From an uncultured Acetatifactor sp. (GTDB lineage Bacteria; Bacillota; Clostridia; Lachnospirales; Lachnospiraceae), in NCBI GenBank assembly GCA_910578215.1, contig CAJTPH010000001.1:152355-213124 (forward strand): a stretch of 60,770 nucleotides of DNA, in the 5' to 3' direction. Shown one piece after another: positions 32,801 through 39,902 of this stretch. Under the pieces are notes generated by a model. The model was not told the DNA's origin. It saw nothing but the letters and a program-made list of their open reading frames with translations, and made no database searches. Position 1 is the stretch's first letter. The number at the start of each line of letters is the position of its first letter. The position numbers and the translations under genes are program-made.

Positions 32801-34989
32801 TCCATGAGGGTATCGTAATAATAGAAGTATACCTCGGATATGGTAATGCTTCCGGAAGCACTGTAACGTGCAAGGCCAAACTGAAGCTTCTTGGCGGTGA
32901 CAGGCTGTGAAAGCTTTATCATATAATAAATTCTGCCCGCCTCATCCTCCTTTCTGACCAGCGAAACACCCTGGGCGTCCTTCTGTACGCCGTTTTCATC
33001 CCAGTAACGCACCTTGGCGTAGAAATACCCCGTATCCTGGCAGGTCAGATCATGGAACGCAATCGTATCCATCTTGTACGCCTGGTCAAACTCATAGGTC
33101 AGCCCGTGCTTCAGACTCATATTGTTAAAGCCGCCGTCATCCCAGCTTCCCATCTGATAACAGGATGCGGGATCATGGTCCACCGTACCCCACGCGGTCC
33201 CCGCCTGCGTATCCAGAGGGCTGTTTACCATGGATGCCGACATGGACGCGCTGATGATATGCGCCCCCACTTCTCCGTCCTTACCGGTGTTGATCAGATT
33301 ATATTTCGTTATCACCGCCGGGTTCAGGTCCGTGGTCACTGCCGCAACGGTAAGCGAGGGTCCGCTCTCTCCAAACTCGTTTACGCCCGTGACATACATG
33401 GTATATTCCGTCAGGTCCAAAAGCCCCGTTAAGGAATAACTGTTTTCTTTGATATTCTCGATCTTTTGATACTGCTCTGCAGTGCTTTCCTTATAATACA
33501 GATTATAGGAAACCGTATCCTTCATCTTCTTCCAGGACACATCCACCCGCTGATACCTTCCCTGGGCGGATACGTTGTCCGGCTTATCCGGCTTGCCCGA
33601 AGGCAGGGGAACCGCCGTCACCTCCTGGCCATAACCGCTGCGCCATGCGCCGTTGACGGACTGTACGCTTATCTGATACTCCTGATAATTGACCAGCTCC
33701 TTGCCTCCAAAGCTGGAAATATCCAGGGAATTTACCGCCGTCAGCACGGTCTCCTGACGGTCGCCCTGTCTGATTTTCACCTCATAGCCCGTAATGTTGA
33801 CACAGGGGTCCCAGTTCAGCCGAATCAGCTTGTTGCCCGCGTCCGCGATCAGGTTCTGGGGAATATCCTTCTCCGGCTCGGGAATCCTCTCCTCCATGCC
33901 GTTGACAAATTCCACCGTGGATATCTCCGCCAGGTTATTGTTCTTTGCCACTCCCTTGATGGTGAAGGTAACCTTCTTCAATGCCACCTGCCCGCCAAGA
34001 TACAGCCTGATGGCTCCGTTTCCGTCCTGTTCTACCCGGACATCCGAATTCTTCAGGAGATGATGAACGCCGTAAACCACCGGAATCTCCACCGGCGTGT
34101 CGGTTCCCTCATAAGTAATGGAAACCACGGCGTCAGTGACGGGATTTTCCGCCCCTGTCCTTATCAATATGCCGTCTGCCAGCACCGCGCCGCCCACAGC
34201 GGCTCCTCCCGCAAAATCAAACTCCAGCGCAACCGGATTTTCCGCCGAAATATTGCCGCTCTTGGGAATCAGACAGACGCTTTCCCGCTCCTTCAAAAGC
34301 GCAGACAGATCTCCTTCCAGTTTGGTGTTTCCGGATACCCCGGCGGAAATGACCGCCGTGGGAACAAACTGCTCCACCTTCGCCTGCACATTCCCTGTGA
34401 CGGCGTATCCCTTGGCAAAATACGCAAGATCCACCAGGTCTATTACCCCGTCGCCGTTCAGATCCCAGGCTCCGGCATCGTCCCTGGCGCTTCCTCCCTG
34501 CCCCGCGGAATGTATCCTGTCCACCAGGCTCACACCGTCTGCCGTGTCGACCTTGCCGTCGCCGTTTACATCGCCCACCAGCAAAACACCGGGATGAGCG
34601 GCTCCGTCCGCATAGTTCACCCCGCCCAGAAAGCCTGTGTACAGGCTGACCCCGCAGGCCCTGCCCGACACGGTCACATTCTGTTTGTATGTAGCAAAGC
34701 CCTGCCCGGACACCTCCAGGGCATATTCGCCGTCCGCCAGCCCCTCAAAGCTGACACGGCTCTCCCCCGCAGCATTTTTTTCAAGCCTGAGGGTCTGAGT
34801 GCGGCTCTCCTGCCGGGAATCCGTGAGACGCACCGTAAACTCCACATCCCGTTCCATGATCAGGGCTGTCCCTATGGATACGTCCACCTGCCCCACGTTT
34901 CCCGTTTCCGCCGACACTGCCGTCCGCATCGAAAAAAACAGGCTCAGGCTTAAAACCATCGCCAACAAAAACGTTAATTTACCTTTCAT
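29896..34989 (-). CDS. Large secreted M60-type zinc metallopeptidase with dockerin-like module
   Basis: The protein has 1,697 residues. Order: signal peptide (1-27); a small beta domain; a dockerin-like pair of calcium loops (DVNGDGKVDTADGV at 140, DLNGDGVIDLVDL at 176); a cohesin-like beta region; two Fn3 domains (about 376-465 and 466-555); a discoidin/NPCBM-like domain near 580-700; the M60 catalytic region (about 805-1190) with H1102-E-I-G-H and downstream E1117; then Fn3-like and discoidin-like domains. M60 enzymes attack mucins and O-glycoproteins, so a mucus-degrading role is likely. The ATG at 34989 (AGGAGG 9 nt upstream) is preferred to 34995 (3 nt). Confidence 0.9.
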   Translation of the reverse strand: MKGKLTFLLAMVLSLSLFFSMRTAVSAETGNVGQVDVSIGTALIMERDVEFTVRLTDSRQESRTQTLRLEKNAAGESRVSFEGLADGEYALEVSGQGFATYKQNVTVSGRACGVSLYTGFLGGVNYADGAAHPGVLLVGDVNGDGKVDTADGVSLVDRIHSAGQGGSARDDAGAWDLNGDGVIDLVDLAYFAKGYAVTGNVQAKVEQFVPTAVISAGVSGNTKLEGDLSALLKERESVCLIPKSGNISAENPVALEFDFAGGAAVGGAVLADGILIRTGAENPVTDAVVSITYEGTDTPVEIPVVYGVHHLLKNSDVRVEQDGNGAIRLYLGGQVALKKVTFTIKGVAKNNNLAEISTVEFVNGMEERIPEPEKDIPQNLIADAGNKLIRLNWDPCVNITGYEVKIRQGDRQETVLTAVNSLDISSFGGKELVNYQEYQISVQSVNGAWRSGYGQEVTAVPLPSGKPDKPDNVSAQGRYQRVDVSWKKMKDTVSYNLYYKESTAEQYQKIENIKENSYSLTGLLDLTEYTMYVTGVNEFGESGPSLTVAAVTTDLNPAVITKYNLINTGKDGEVGAHIISASMSASMVNSPLDTQAGTAWGTVDHDPASCYQMGSWDDGGFNNMSLKHGLTYEFDQAYKMDTIAFHDLTCQDTGYFYAKVRYWDENGVQKDAQGVSLVRKEDEAGRIYYMIKLSQPVTAKKLQFGLARYSASGSITISEVYFYYYDTLMDEIMGLYADDLHTVLRAEVTQADIDRLRVKINTIDEISGEYHPDRELLERELQTAEAILNDTELNDSVTIHNGITTNDVNRGFGGLNAWQPLGVVAAAQEEIIVYVGHNTKKTGDSTNLQLVATQYHAESSAVSTTVANLKVGVNKVTVPKLWSITGLESGGALYVQYTGNSAGDRYAVRVSGGVQVPRLDLYQVTDKAQRLERAKAYITELQAYVAKMADQHQLFHTNSGNSQVAYEYDAQNCVLGATDILLDTMMLSLPAQQILNGAGSGSAEQQAEKLLNSMDAMEAMMYLFYQHKGLNAGAKDALDQIPKGHLNIRYQRMFSGAFMYASGNHIGIEWNSCAGMVTAVPVTADSQGRYQSGSYFGWGIAHEIGHCINQGAYAVAEITNNYFAVLAQAKDSNDSVRFQYDNVYKKVTSGTKGISSNVFTQLGMYWQLHLAYDRGYNFKTYENYEEQLQNLFFARVDRYARDVSKAPKPGGVALVLAKDRDQDLMRLSCAAAEKNILEFFERWGFTPNDATRQYAEQFEPETRAICYASDDARVYSLQGSGSQLSPDGMTQAVGAVTAVVDAQRANQVNFTFSSTLPSADVLGYEIVRCMISGGDVQKEVVGFATDAAFSDTVTVNNRVVWYEITVIDKYLNRSAAKVLDYIKIEHDGSLEKTFWTVTTQNLKAEETDQGECDENSPCEPDKEDPAMSMIDNQASVYRAVADGDAEIVLNFNRAFTVSGFKYTGLKAAAGSGYEIQVCTEDGWVKAAEGILDQNGSETVYFANEDGKYVSTYEATAVKLILKAQRDSQVSVQELDVLGVTGDNVDFRRTDDGTVAIGRLTADYQYEAEGDKRVIPAGSVVFTGSYKGSPAYNVMILYDQDGNMVGGINEAGELKAQQIILADVPQEGNIQNVSDGTWIYWIEQDQQLDLSGIKKVRAELYRVNNALTNEGQRLVSDSLFETVPDVLPDMQISPGTQP

Positions 34990-35005
34990 TTCCATAATCC
35001 TCCTG

Positions 35006-35031
35006 CCTTTTAGGCTGCCGCTTCTAAAAGG
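35006..35031 (-). promoter_or_regulatory. Hairpin ahead of the M60 ribosome site
   Basis: CCTTTTAG/CTAAAAGG arms with a 10-nt loop, one base upstream of the AGGAGG. It lies in the 46-bp spacer after the aldo/keto reductase gene. Confidence 0.45.
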
Positions 35032-35035
35032 TTTC

Positions 35036-36172
35036 TCAAACCACAAATTCCTTCTTATCCAGATCTGCCTGCACCTTCTCCAAATCCTCCCTTATATGCA
35101 GCTTCTGAGGGCATGCCTGCTCGCACTTGCCGCATTTGACGCAGTTCTTCGCCTGTTTTTCGTCTCCCAGTCCTTTTTCCCAGTTTCTCTTTACCATGTT
35201 GTAATTCTGATACATATGGTAGGTGTTCCACACGCGGAAATTGCCGGGAATGTCCACGCCCGCAGGGCAGGGCATGCAGTAGCGGCAGCCAGTGCAGCCG
35301 TTCTGCACACGGCTGTTGATCAGCTCCACAATCCTGTCGATGGTACTGCTTTCCTCCTCGGACAGAGGCTTGAAGCTGCCAAAGGTCTTCAGATTGTCCT
35401 CCACCTGCTCCATTGTGGACATGCCGCTTAATATGACCTTTACATTGGGCAGGCTGCCCACCCAGCGCAGGGCGAAGGATGCCACCGACGCCGACGGGTC
35501 CAGACTGCCGAACATCCCAGTGATGTCATCCGCAAAAGCCGCCAGGGAACCTCCCTTAATAGGCTCCATTATCACCAGAGGCACGTTTTTCTCCTCCGTC
35601 AGTCTGTAGCCCTTCAGACCCGCCTGCTCGTTGACGTCCATATAATTCAGCTGAATCTGACAGAAATCCCAGTCTCTGTAGCACAAAATTTTCTCAAAGG
35701 TATCATAATCGTCATGGAAGGAGAAACCCAGGTTTTTGATTTTGCCCTCGTCCTTTAGCTGCTCCAGACGCTGTATGCCGCCAAGCTCAACGATTTTTTG
35801 AAAGCGGTCCTTGTTCAGGGCATGCACAAGATAAAAATCTATGTAATCCGTCTGCAGCTTTTCAAGCTGCTCCTGAAAGATAGCGTCGATATCCTCCGGC
35901 TTTTCCACCTTCCAGCAGGGCAGCTTGGTTGCAAGATAAAAGCTCCCTCTGTCGTACTTCTTCAGTACCTTCCCCACAAATGTCTCGCTCTCGCCGCCAT
36001 GGTAGGGATAAGCTGTGTCAATATAATTCACCCCGGAGGCAATGGCCTTGTCCATCATCTGTTCTGCCAGAGGTTCGTCTATCTTACCCTCCGCAGTCAC
36101 CGGAAACCGCATACAGCCAAATCCCAAAAGGGAGGTCTCGATTCCAAGCTTCTCCATTTTTCTTTTTTCCAT
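35036..36172 (-). CDS. Aldo/keto reductase with C-terminal 4Fe-4S domain
   Basis: The protein has 378 residues. The AKR barrel (1-275) has LLGFGCMRFP, NYIDTAYPYHGGESE with the catalytic Asp and Tyr, the Lys in LATKLP and the His in YLVHAL. The C-terminal 100 residues hold a ferredoxin-like part: CTGCRYCMPCPAGVDIP and CVKCGKCEQACPQKL. This class is common in anaerobes as an NAD(P)H- or ferredoxin-linked reductase; substrate unknown. AAGGAG lies 6 nt before the ATG, and a TTGACT-17-TAAAAT promoter lies 50 bp upstream. The M60 gene follows after 46 bp with no terminator seen, so it may be in the same transcript. Confidence 0.93.
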   Translation of the reverse strand: MEKRKMEKLGIETSLLGFGCMRFPVTAEGKIDEPLAEQMMDKAIASGVNYIDTAYPYHGGESETFVGKVLKKYDRGSFYLATKLPCWKVEKPEDIDAIFQEQLEKLQTDYIDFYLVHALNKDRFQKIVELGGIQRLEQLKDEGKIKNLGFSFHDDYDTFEKILCYRDWDFCQIQLNYMDVNEQAGLKGYRLTEEKNVPLVIMEPIKGGSLAAFADDITGMFGSLDPSASVASFALRWVGSLPNVKVILSGMSTMEQVEDNLKTFGSFKPLSEEESSTIDRIVELINSRVQNGCTGCRYCMPCPAGVDIPGNFRVWNTYHMYQNYNMVKRNWEKGLGDEKQAKNCVKCGKCEQACPQKLHIREDLEKVQADLDKKEFVV

Positions 36173-36224
36173 TTCGTTCTCCTTTTCCTTGAAATTAATC
36201 GATACGTCCTATTCCGCTGACATT

Positions 36225-36253
36225 ATTTTACAAGAAACAAAAAATTCAGTCAA
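36225..36253 (-). promoter_or_regulatory. Promoter of the aldo/keto reductase (and perhaps M60) transcript
   Basis: TTGACT, 17 bp, TAAAAT on the minus strand. Confidence 0.65.
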
Positions 36254-36279
36254 GACGGAGAATATTATATAGAAACGTA

Positions 36280-36308
36280 TTGTCAATTACTTATGCAAGA
36301 GATAGAAT
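36280..36308 (+). promoter_or_regulatory. Possible promoter of the methyltransferase gene
   Basis: TTGTCA, 17 bp, TAGAAT. The 150-nt leader that follows contains a CCTTGT/ACAAGG mini-hairpin near 36346 and AT-rich 14-bp repeats near 36411-36445; no gene is seen in the gap. Confidence 0.4.
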
Positions 36309-36465
36309 ATAACGGCAGAGACCAAAAGAAAACCCTTTTTTAAGCAGCCTTGTTTACAAGGGACCTAAAAGGGACTCAAACAGAATACATTCATACGGAG
36401 TATACGGAATTTATTTATATAGAATATATTTATATAGAATCTTTATATAAAAAGGGGGTTGATAA

Positions 36466-37227
36466 ATGAGAGCTTACAGCATTCAAAATAAAAGGGCATG
36501 GGAATATAACGCGTATGAATTTTGGGTAAAGCAAGCGGGCGCACCGTCTGACAGGGCAGAAAAGGATCTGGAAAATCCCGTGGGAATGCTGAAAAGATAT
36601 GCCGGATACTTCGATACCTACAGCGGCGTAAAAATTGCAAACATATGCGGCTCCTGCGGAAAAAAGGCGGTTCCCCTGGCTATTTTGGGGGCGGAGGTCA
36701 CTGTCTTTGATATTTCCCAGGATAACAGGAAATACGCGCTGGAGGTCGCTGCCGCCGCAAAGGTTCGCCTGAATTATGAAGTGTGCGATATATTGGAGAT
36801 CGATTTAGAGAGATACGGAAATTATTTTGACGTAGTATTTATGGAGGGAGGCGTACTCCATTATTTTCACGATATAGACGAATTCATGGGCATTATGCGC
36901 TCCCTGCTGAAGGACAGCGGCAAAATGATATGCAGCGATTTTCATCCGTTTACAAAAATATCGGATATACTGAAGCTTGAGCAGCCTGCCATGAATTACT
37001 TTTCAACCGAAGTTTTTGAAGGGGAAATGGCGCACGCACGTTTTTATGATGACGATATCCGCCGGCAAATGCCCAAGTGCAGCTACAGAAAATACACGGT
37101 CAGCGAAATAATCAATTCGGTTATAAGCAGCGGCTTCACTCTAAGAAGCTTTGACGAGCATCCCGCCTGGGAAAATGAGAAGCTTCCGGGAGAGTTTACT
37201 ATTGTAGCGGATAAGCGGCGGCTTTAG
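36466..37227 (+). CDS. SAM-dependent class I methyltransferase
   Basis: The protein has 253 residues, with a Rossmann-type fold: motif I IANICGSCGKKAVPLAILGA, acidic residue after strand 2 in VTVFDISQDN, motif VCDILEIDL, and FDVVFMEGGVLHYFHD before the helix that follows strand 4. Substrate unknown; the layout resembles small-molecule methyltransferases. AGGGGG lies just upstream of the ATG. It ends in a terminator with an unusual 69-nt loop. Confidence 0.85.
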   Translation: MRAYSIQNKRAWEYNAYEFWVKQAGAPSDRAEKDLENPVGMLKRYAGYFDTYSGVKIANICGSCGKKAVPLAILGAEVTVFDISQDNRKYALEVAAAAKVRLNYEVCDILEIDLERYGNYFDVVFMEGGVLHYFHDIDEFMGIMRSLLKDSGKMICSDFHPFTKISDILKLEQPAMNYFSTEVFEGEMAHARFYDDDIRRQMPKCSYRKYTVSEIINSVISSGFTLRSFDEHPAWENEKLPGEFTIVADKRRL

Positions 37228-37244
37228 CGCTTTCATAAATTTTT

Positions 37245-37345
37245 CCTTGACAGAATCGAAGACCTGACGGCATTTGCCGAATGGATGCCGACGCATCCGC
37301 TTGGCTCATTGCCCGCAGGAATAAAGGATTCTGTCAGGGCTTTTT
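37245..37345 (+). terminator. Terminator with a 69-nt loop carrying a dispersed repeat
   Basis: A 13-bp stem (CCTTGACAGAATC pairing with GATTCTGTCAGGG, one G-U) followed by C and five T residues. The loop (37258-37326) contains copy 2 of the 58-bp repeat, itself with a GGATGC/GCATCC hairpin. Confidence 0.7.
37268..37325 (+). repeat. Dispersed 58-bp repeat, copy 2
   Basis: Matches 26810-26867. The internal GGATGC-CGAC-GCATCC hairpin is intact here and broken in copy 1. Confidence 0.85.
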
Positions 37346-37397
37346 GATTTGTCACAGGATACTGAAATTACGTCTGCAGTAAAAACGGAGAGCAAAT

Positions 37398-38786
37398 ATG
37401 GATATGCAGGAAGCGGCTTCCAGAGAAGCAAGACAATATGAAAAAATGACCCGGACACCTATTCCCAGGCTGGTCATACAGCTTGGAATACCCACCACCG
37501 TCAGCATGCTGGTTACAAGCGTCTACAATATGGCAGACACCTTTTTTGTGGGAAAAGAAGGAACAAGCGCCTCCGGCGCCATCGGGGTGGTATTCGGTCT
37601 GATGGCGATCATTCAGGCGTTCGGGTTTATGTATGGGCAGGGCGCCGGGAGCATCAGCTCCCGGGCGCTGGGGAACAAGGATGTCCAGAAGGCTTCCCTC
37701 TACAGCTCCACGGGCTTTTTCACGGCACTGCTCACCGGCGTTATCATCATGATACTGGGGCTGATATTCATAGATCCTCTGATGCGGCTGCTGGGAAGCA
37801 CGGACACCATCCTGCCTTATGCCAGAACCTATGCCGTCTTTATCCTGCTTGCCGCGCCGTTTATGTGCGCGAGCTGTGTGCTGAACAATGTGCTGCGGTT
37901 CGAGGGGCAGGCCCTGTTTGCCATGATCGGTCTTGCCTCCGGCGGACTGCTGAACATTTTCGGGGACTGGCTTCTGATGAGCAAGCTGCAAATGGACGTT
38001 ATGGGCGCGGGTATTTCCACCGCCGTATCACAGACTATCAGCTTTCTCATTCTCCTGACCATGTTTCTCAGGGGCAAGACCTCCGCAAAGCTGTCCCTGC
38101 ATAATATAACCCGGGATATCCGGGATCTTTTCCTGATCTGCAAGACCGGCTTCCCAAGCCTTGTCCGCCAGGGGCTGACCAGTATATCCACCATGTTCTT
38201 AAACGACCGCGCCGGATTACACAGCGACGCGGCGGTGGCGGCAATGTCCATTGTCAACCGTATCTGCTTCTTTACCTTCGCCACGGCTCTGGGCATCGGA
38301 CAGGGCTTTCAGCCGGTATGCGCCTTTAATTACGGCGCCAAAAAATACGGCAGAGTCAAAAAAGCCTTCTTTTTCACCTTTGCCGTGGGAGAGGTGTTCC
38401 TCGGAGCGGTGGCGCTGATCGGAATGCAGCTTGCCGACTCCCTGGTGGCCATCTTTCAGGACGATCCCATGGTCATAGAAATCGGCGTTACCGCGCTGAT
38501 CGCCCAATTTGCAGGGCAGCTTTTCCAGCCTCTGGCGGTGTGCGCAAATATGATGTTCCAGAGTGTGGGAAAAACCGGGATTGCCACCCTGCTTTCCATG
38601 CTGCGCAGCGGTTTGTTCTTCCTCCCCGTGCTGCTCATACTGTCCGCCCTGTTTGAGCTCACCGGCATACAGTACGCCCAGGCTATCGCGGACGTTCTGA
38701 CAATGTTTGTAGCGCTGCCCTTTGTGATACATTTCCTCAGAGAGCTTAAAAGGAAGGAGACGGAAGCCGTATCCGACGTAATCTAA
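37398..38786 (+). CDS. MATE family multidrug exporter
   Basis: The protein has 462 residues and 12 TM helices. MATE signatures: PRLVIQLGIPTTVSMLVTSV, YNMADTFFVG, GAIGVVFGLMAIIQAFGFMY, GQGAGSISSRALG, LRFEGQALFAMIGLASGGLL, and GFQPVCAFNYGAK. It exports drugs or metabolites by ion antiport. GGAG lies 7 nt before the ATG. Convergent with the LCP gene (18 bp apart, no obvious terminator). Confidence 0.93.
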   Translation: MDMQEAASREARQYEKMTRTPIPRLVIQLGIPTTVSMLVTSVYNMADTFFVGKEGTSASGAIGVVFGLMAIIQAFGFMYGQGAGSISSRALGNKDVQKASLYSSTGFFTALLTGVIIMILGLIFIDPLMRLLGSTDTILPYARTYAVFILLAAPFMCASCVLNNVLRFEGQALFAMIGLASGGLLNIFGDWLLMSKLQMDVMGAGISTAVSQTISFLILLTMFLRGKTSAKLSLHNITRDIRDLFLICKTGFPSLVRQGLTSISTMFLNDRAGLHSDAAVAAMSIVNRICFFTFATALGIGQGFQPVCAFNYGAKKYGRVKKAFFFTFAVGEVFLGAVALIGMQLADSLVAIFQDDPMVIEIGVTALIAQFAGQLFQPLAVCANMMFQSVGKTGIATLLSMLRSGLFFLPVLLILSALFELTGIQYAQAIADVLTMFVALPFVIHFLRELKRKETEAVSDVI

Positions 38787-38804
38787 TACATAGCTGCGGC
38801 GCCG

Positions 38805-39884
38805 TCACTCTCCATAAAGCCTTTGCCTTAAATATCCTCTGTTTGCCTCAAAGTCCACCTCCAGCACGCTCATCCCCCTTATAGTGGCGTTTTTGTAGGT
38901 GCCGGGCTGGGGAATGTTGTCGGAAGCCATGTCGTAGGTTAAAAGCTTCGGCGCCATAAGCGTCAGTCGGAAGCACTCATCCTTGGTCAGATTTGTAGTC
39001 AGGTTGGGAAGCAGACCGTCCGTCAGCCCGTTAAAATTGGTGAGCACCGCCTTGGGGAGCTTTCCGAACACCGCCGTCAGCACCTTTCTCTGGCGCTCCG
39101 TTCTGCCGAAATCCGTGCCGATATACCGGTTTCTGCTATAGGCAAGCGCCTGGGCTCCGTTTAAATGCACCAGGCCGCCCGCCGAAGCATCCATATTGTC
39201 GGTGCCCTGGGGCCTGCCCAGAAGCATATTATACTCTACCAGATAGCCGTTCACATACTCGATCTCCTCCTTTGTCAGCTCCAGCTCGATACCGCCCACG
39301 GAATCCACCAGATTGGCAAACGCCTCAAAATTGACCAAAACGTAACGGTTAATCGATATGCCAAGGTTCTGCCTGACGGTCTCCATCAAAAGCTCCGCGC
39401 CGCCGTAGGAATACGCCGCGTTCAGGCGGTTGCCCTTATACCCCGGAATGTCCACATACATATCCCGCAAAAGAGAGGTCATATAAATGCTTTTGGTCCT
39501 GGTGCTTACGGACAATAGAATCATGGCGTCCGAGCGGCCGTCCTCCCCGTTCTGCCGGGAGTCATTGCCGATCAGAAGTATGTTTATCACCCCGTCCTCC
39601 TGCATGGGCAGGTCCGAAAAGGCTTCTATCTCCTTATAATTCATTTTGTCATACGCGGAGCTTACCGCCATGTACAGACCCGCTCCCATCAGCGCAATTA
39701 TCAAAAGCAAAATAATCAGGAAGTTCCGGAGCTTATGGCTTTTTTTCCCGGCGCCCGCCTGCTTTTTATCCCCACGTTTCTTATTTTCCGCCTCTGCGCC
39801 CGTCTTCGCCTTATCCGCGCGCCCTTTTTCTGCAGGCCTGCCGCCTGCCCGACTTTTAGTATCCTTGTTCTCTCTGCCTGCCAT
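38805..39884 (-). CDS. LytR-CpsA-Psr (LCP) family protein
   Basis: The protein has 359 residues: a basic cytoplasmic tail (1-50, Lys/Arg/Gly-rich), one TM (about 53-75), and the LCP domain outside. Visible conserved blocks: INILLIGNDSR, SDAMILLSVSTRTKSIYMTS with LLRDMYVDIPG, RLNAAYSYGGAELLMETV, VDSVGGIELEL and GLVHLNGAQALAYSRNRY, followed by DFGRTERQRKVL. LCP enzymes attach polymers such as teichoic acid or capsule to peptidoglycan. The gene is 18 bp behind the GH3 gene, so probably co-transcribed. It may link the acylated polymer made by other genes here, which is inference. Confidence 0.93.
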   Translation of the reverse strand: MAGRENKDTKSRAGGRPAEKGRADKAKTGAEAENKKRGDKKQAGAGKKSHKLRNFLIILLLIIALMGAGLYMAVSSAYDKMNYKEIEAFSDLPMQEDGVINILLIGNDSRQNGEDGRSDAMILLSVSTRTKSIYMTSLLRDMYVDIPGYKGNRLNAAYSYGGAELLMETVRQNLGISINRYVLVNFEAFANLVDSVGGIELELTKEEIEYVNGYLVEYNMLLGRPQGTDNMDASAGGLVHLNGAQALAYSRNRYIGTDFGRTERQRKVLTAVFGKLPKAVLTNFNGLTDGLLPNLTTNLTKDECFRLTLMAPKLLTYDMASDNIPQPGTYKNATIRGMSVLEVDFEANRGYLRQRLYGE

Positions 39885-39902
39885 ATAGATAACCCTTACT
39901 CC

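Noticed and set aside
33466..34953. Long plus-strand ORF (495 codons)
   Set aside because: Antisense shadow of the M60 peptidase gene, which has clear domains and a ribosome site; the shadow has no recognisable motifs.
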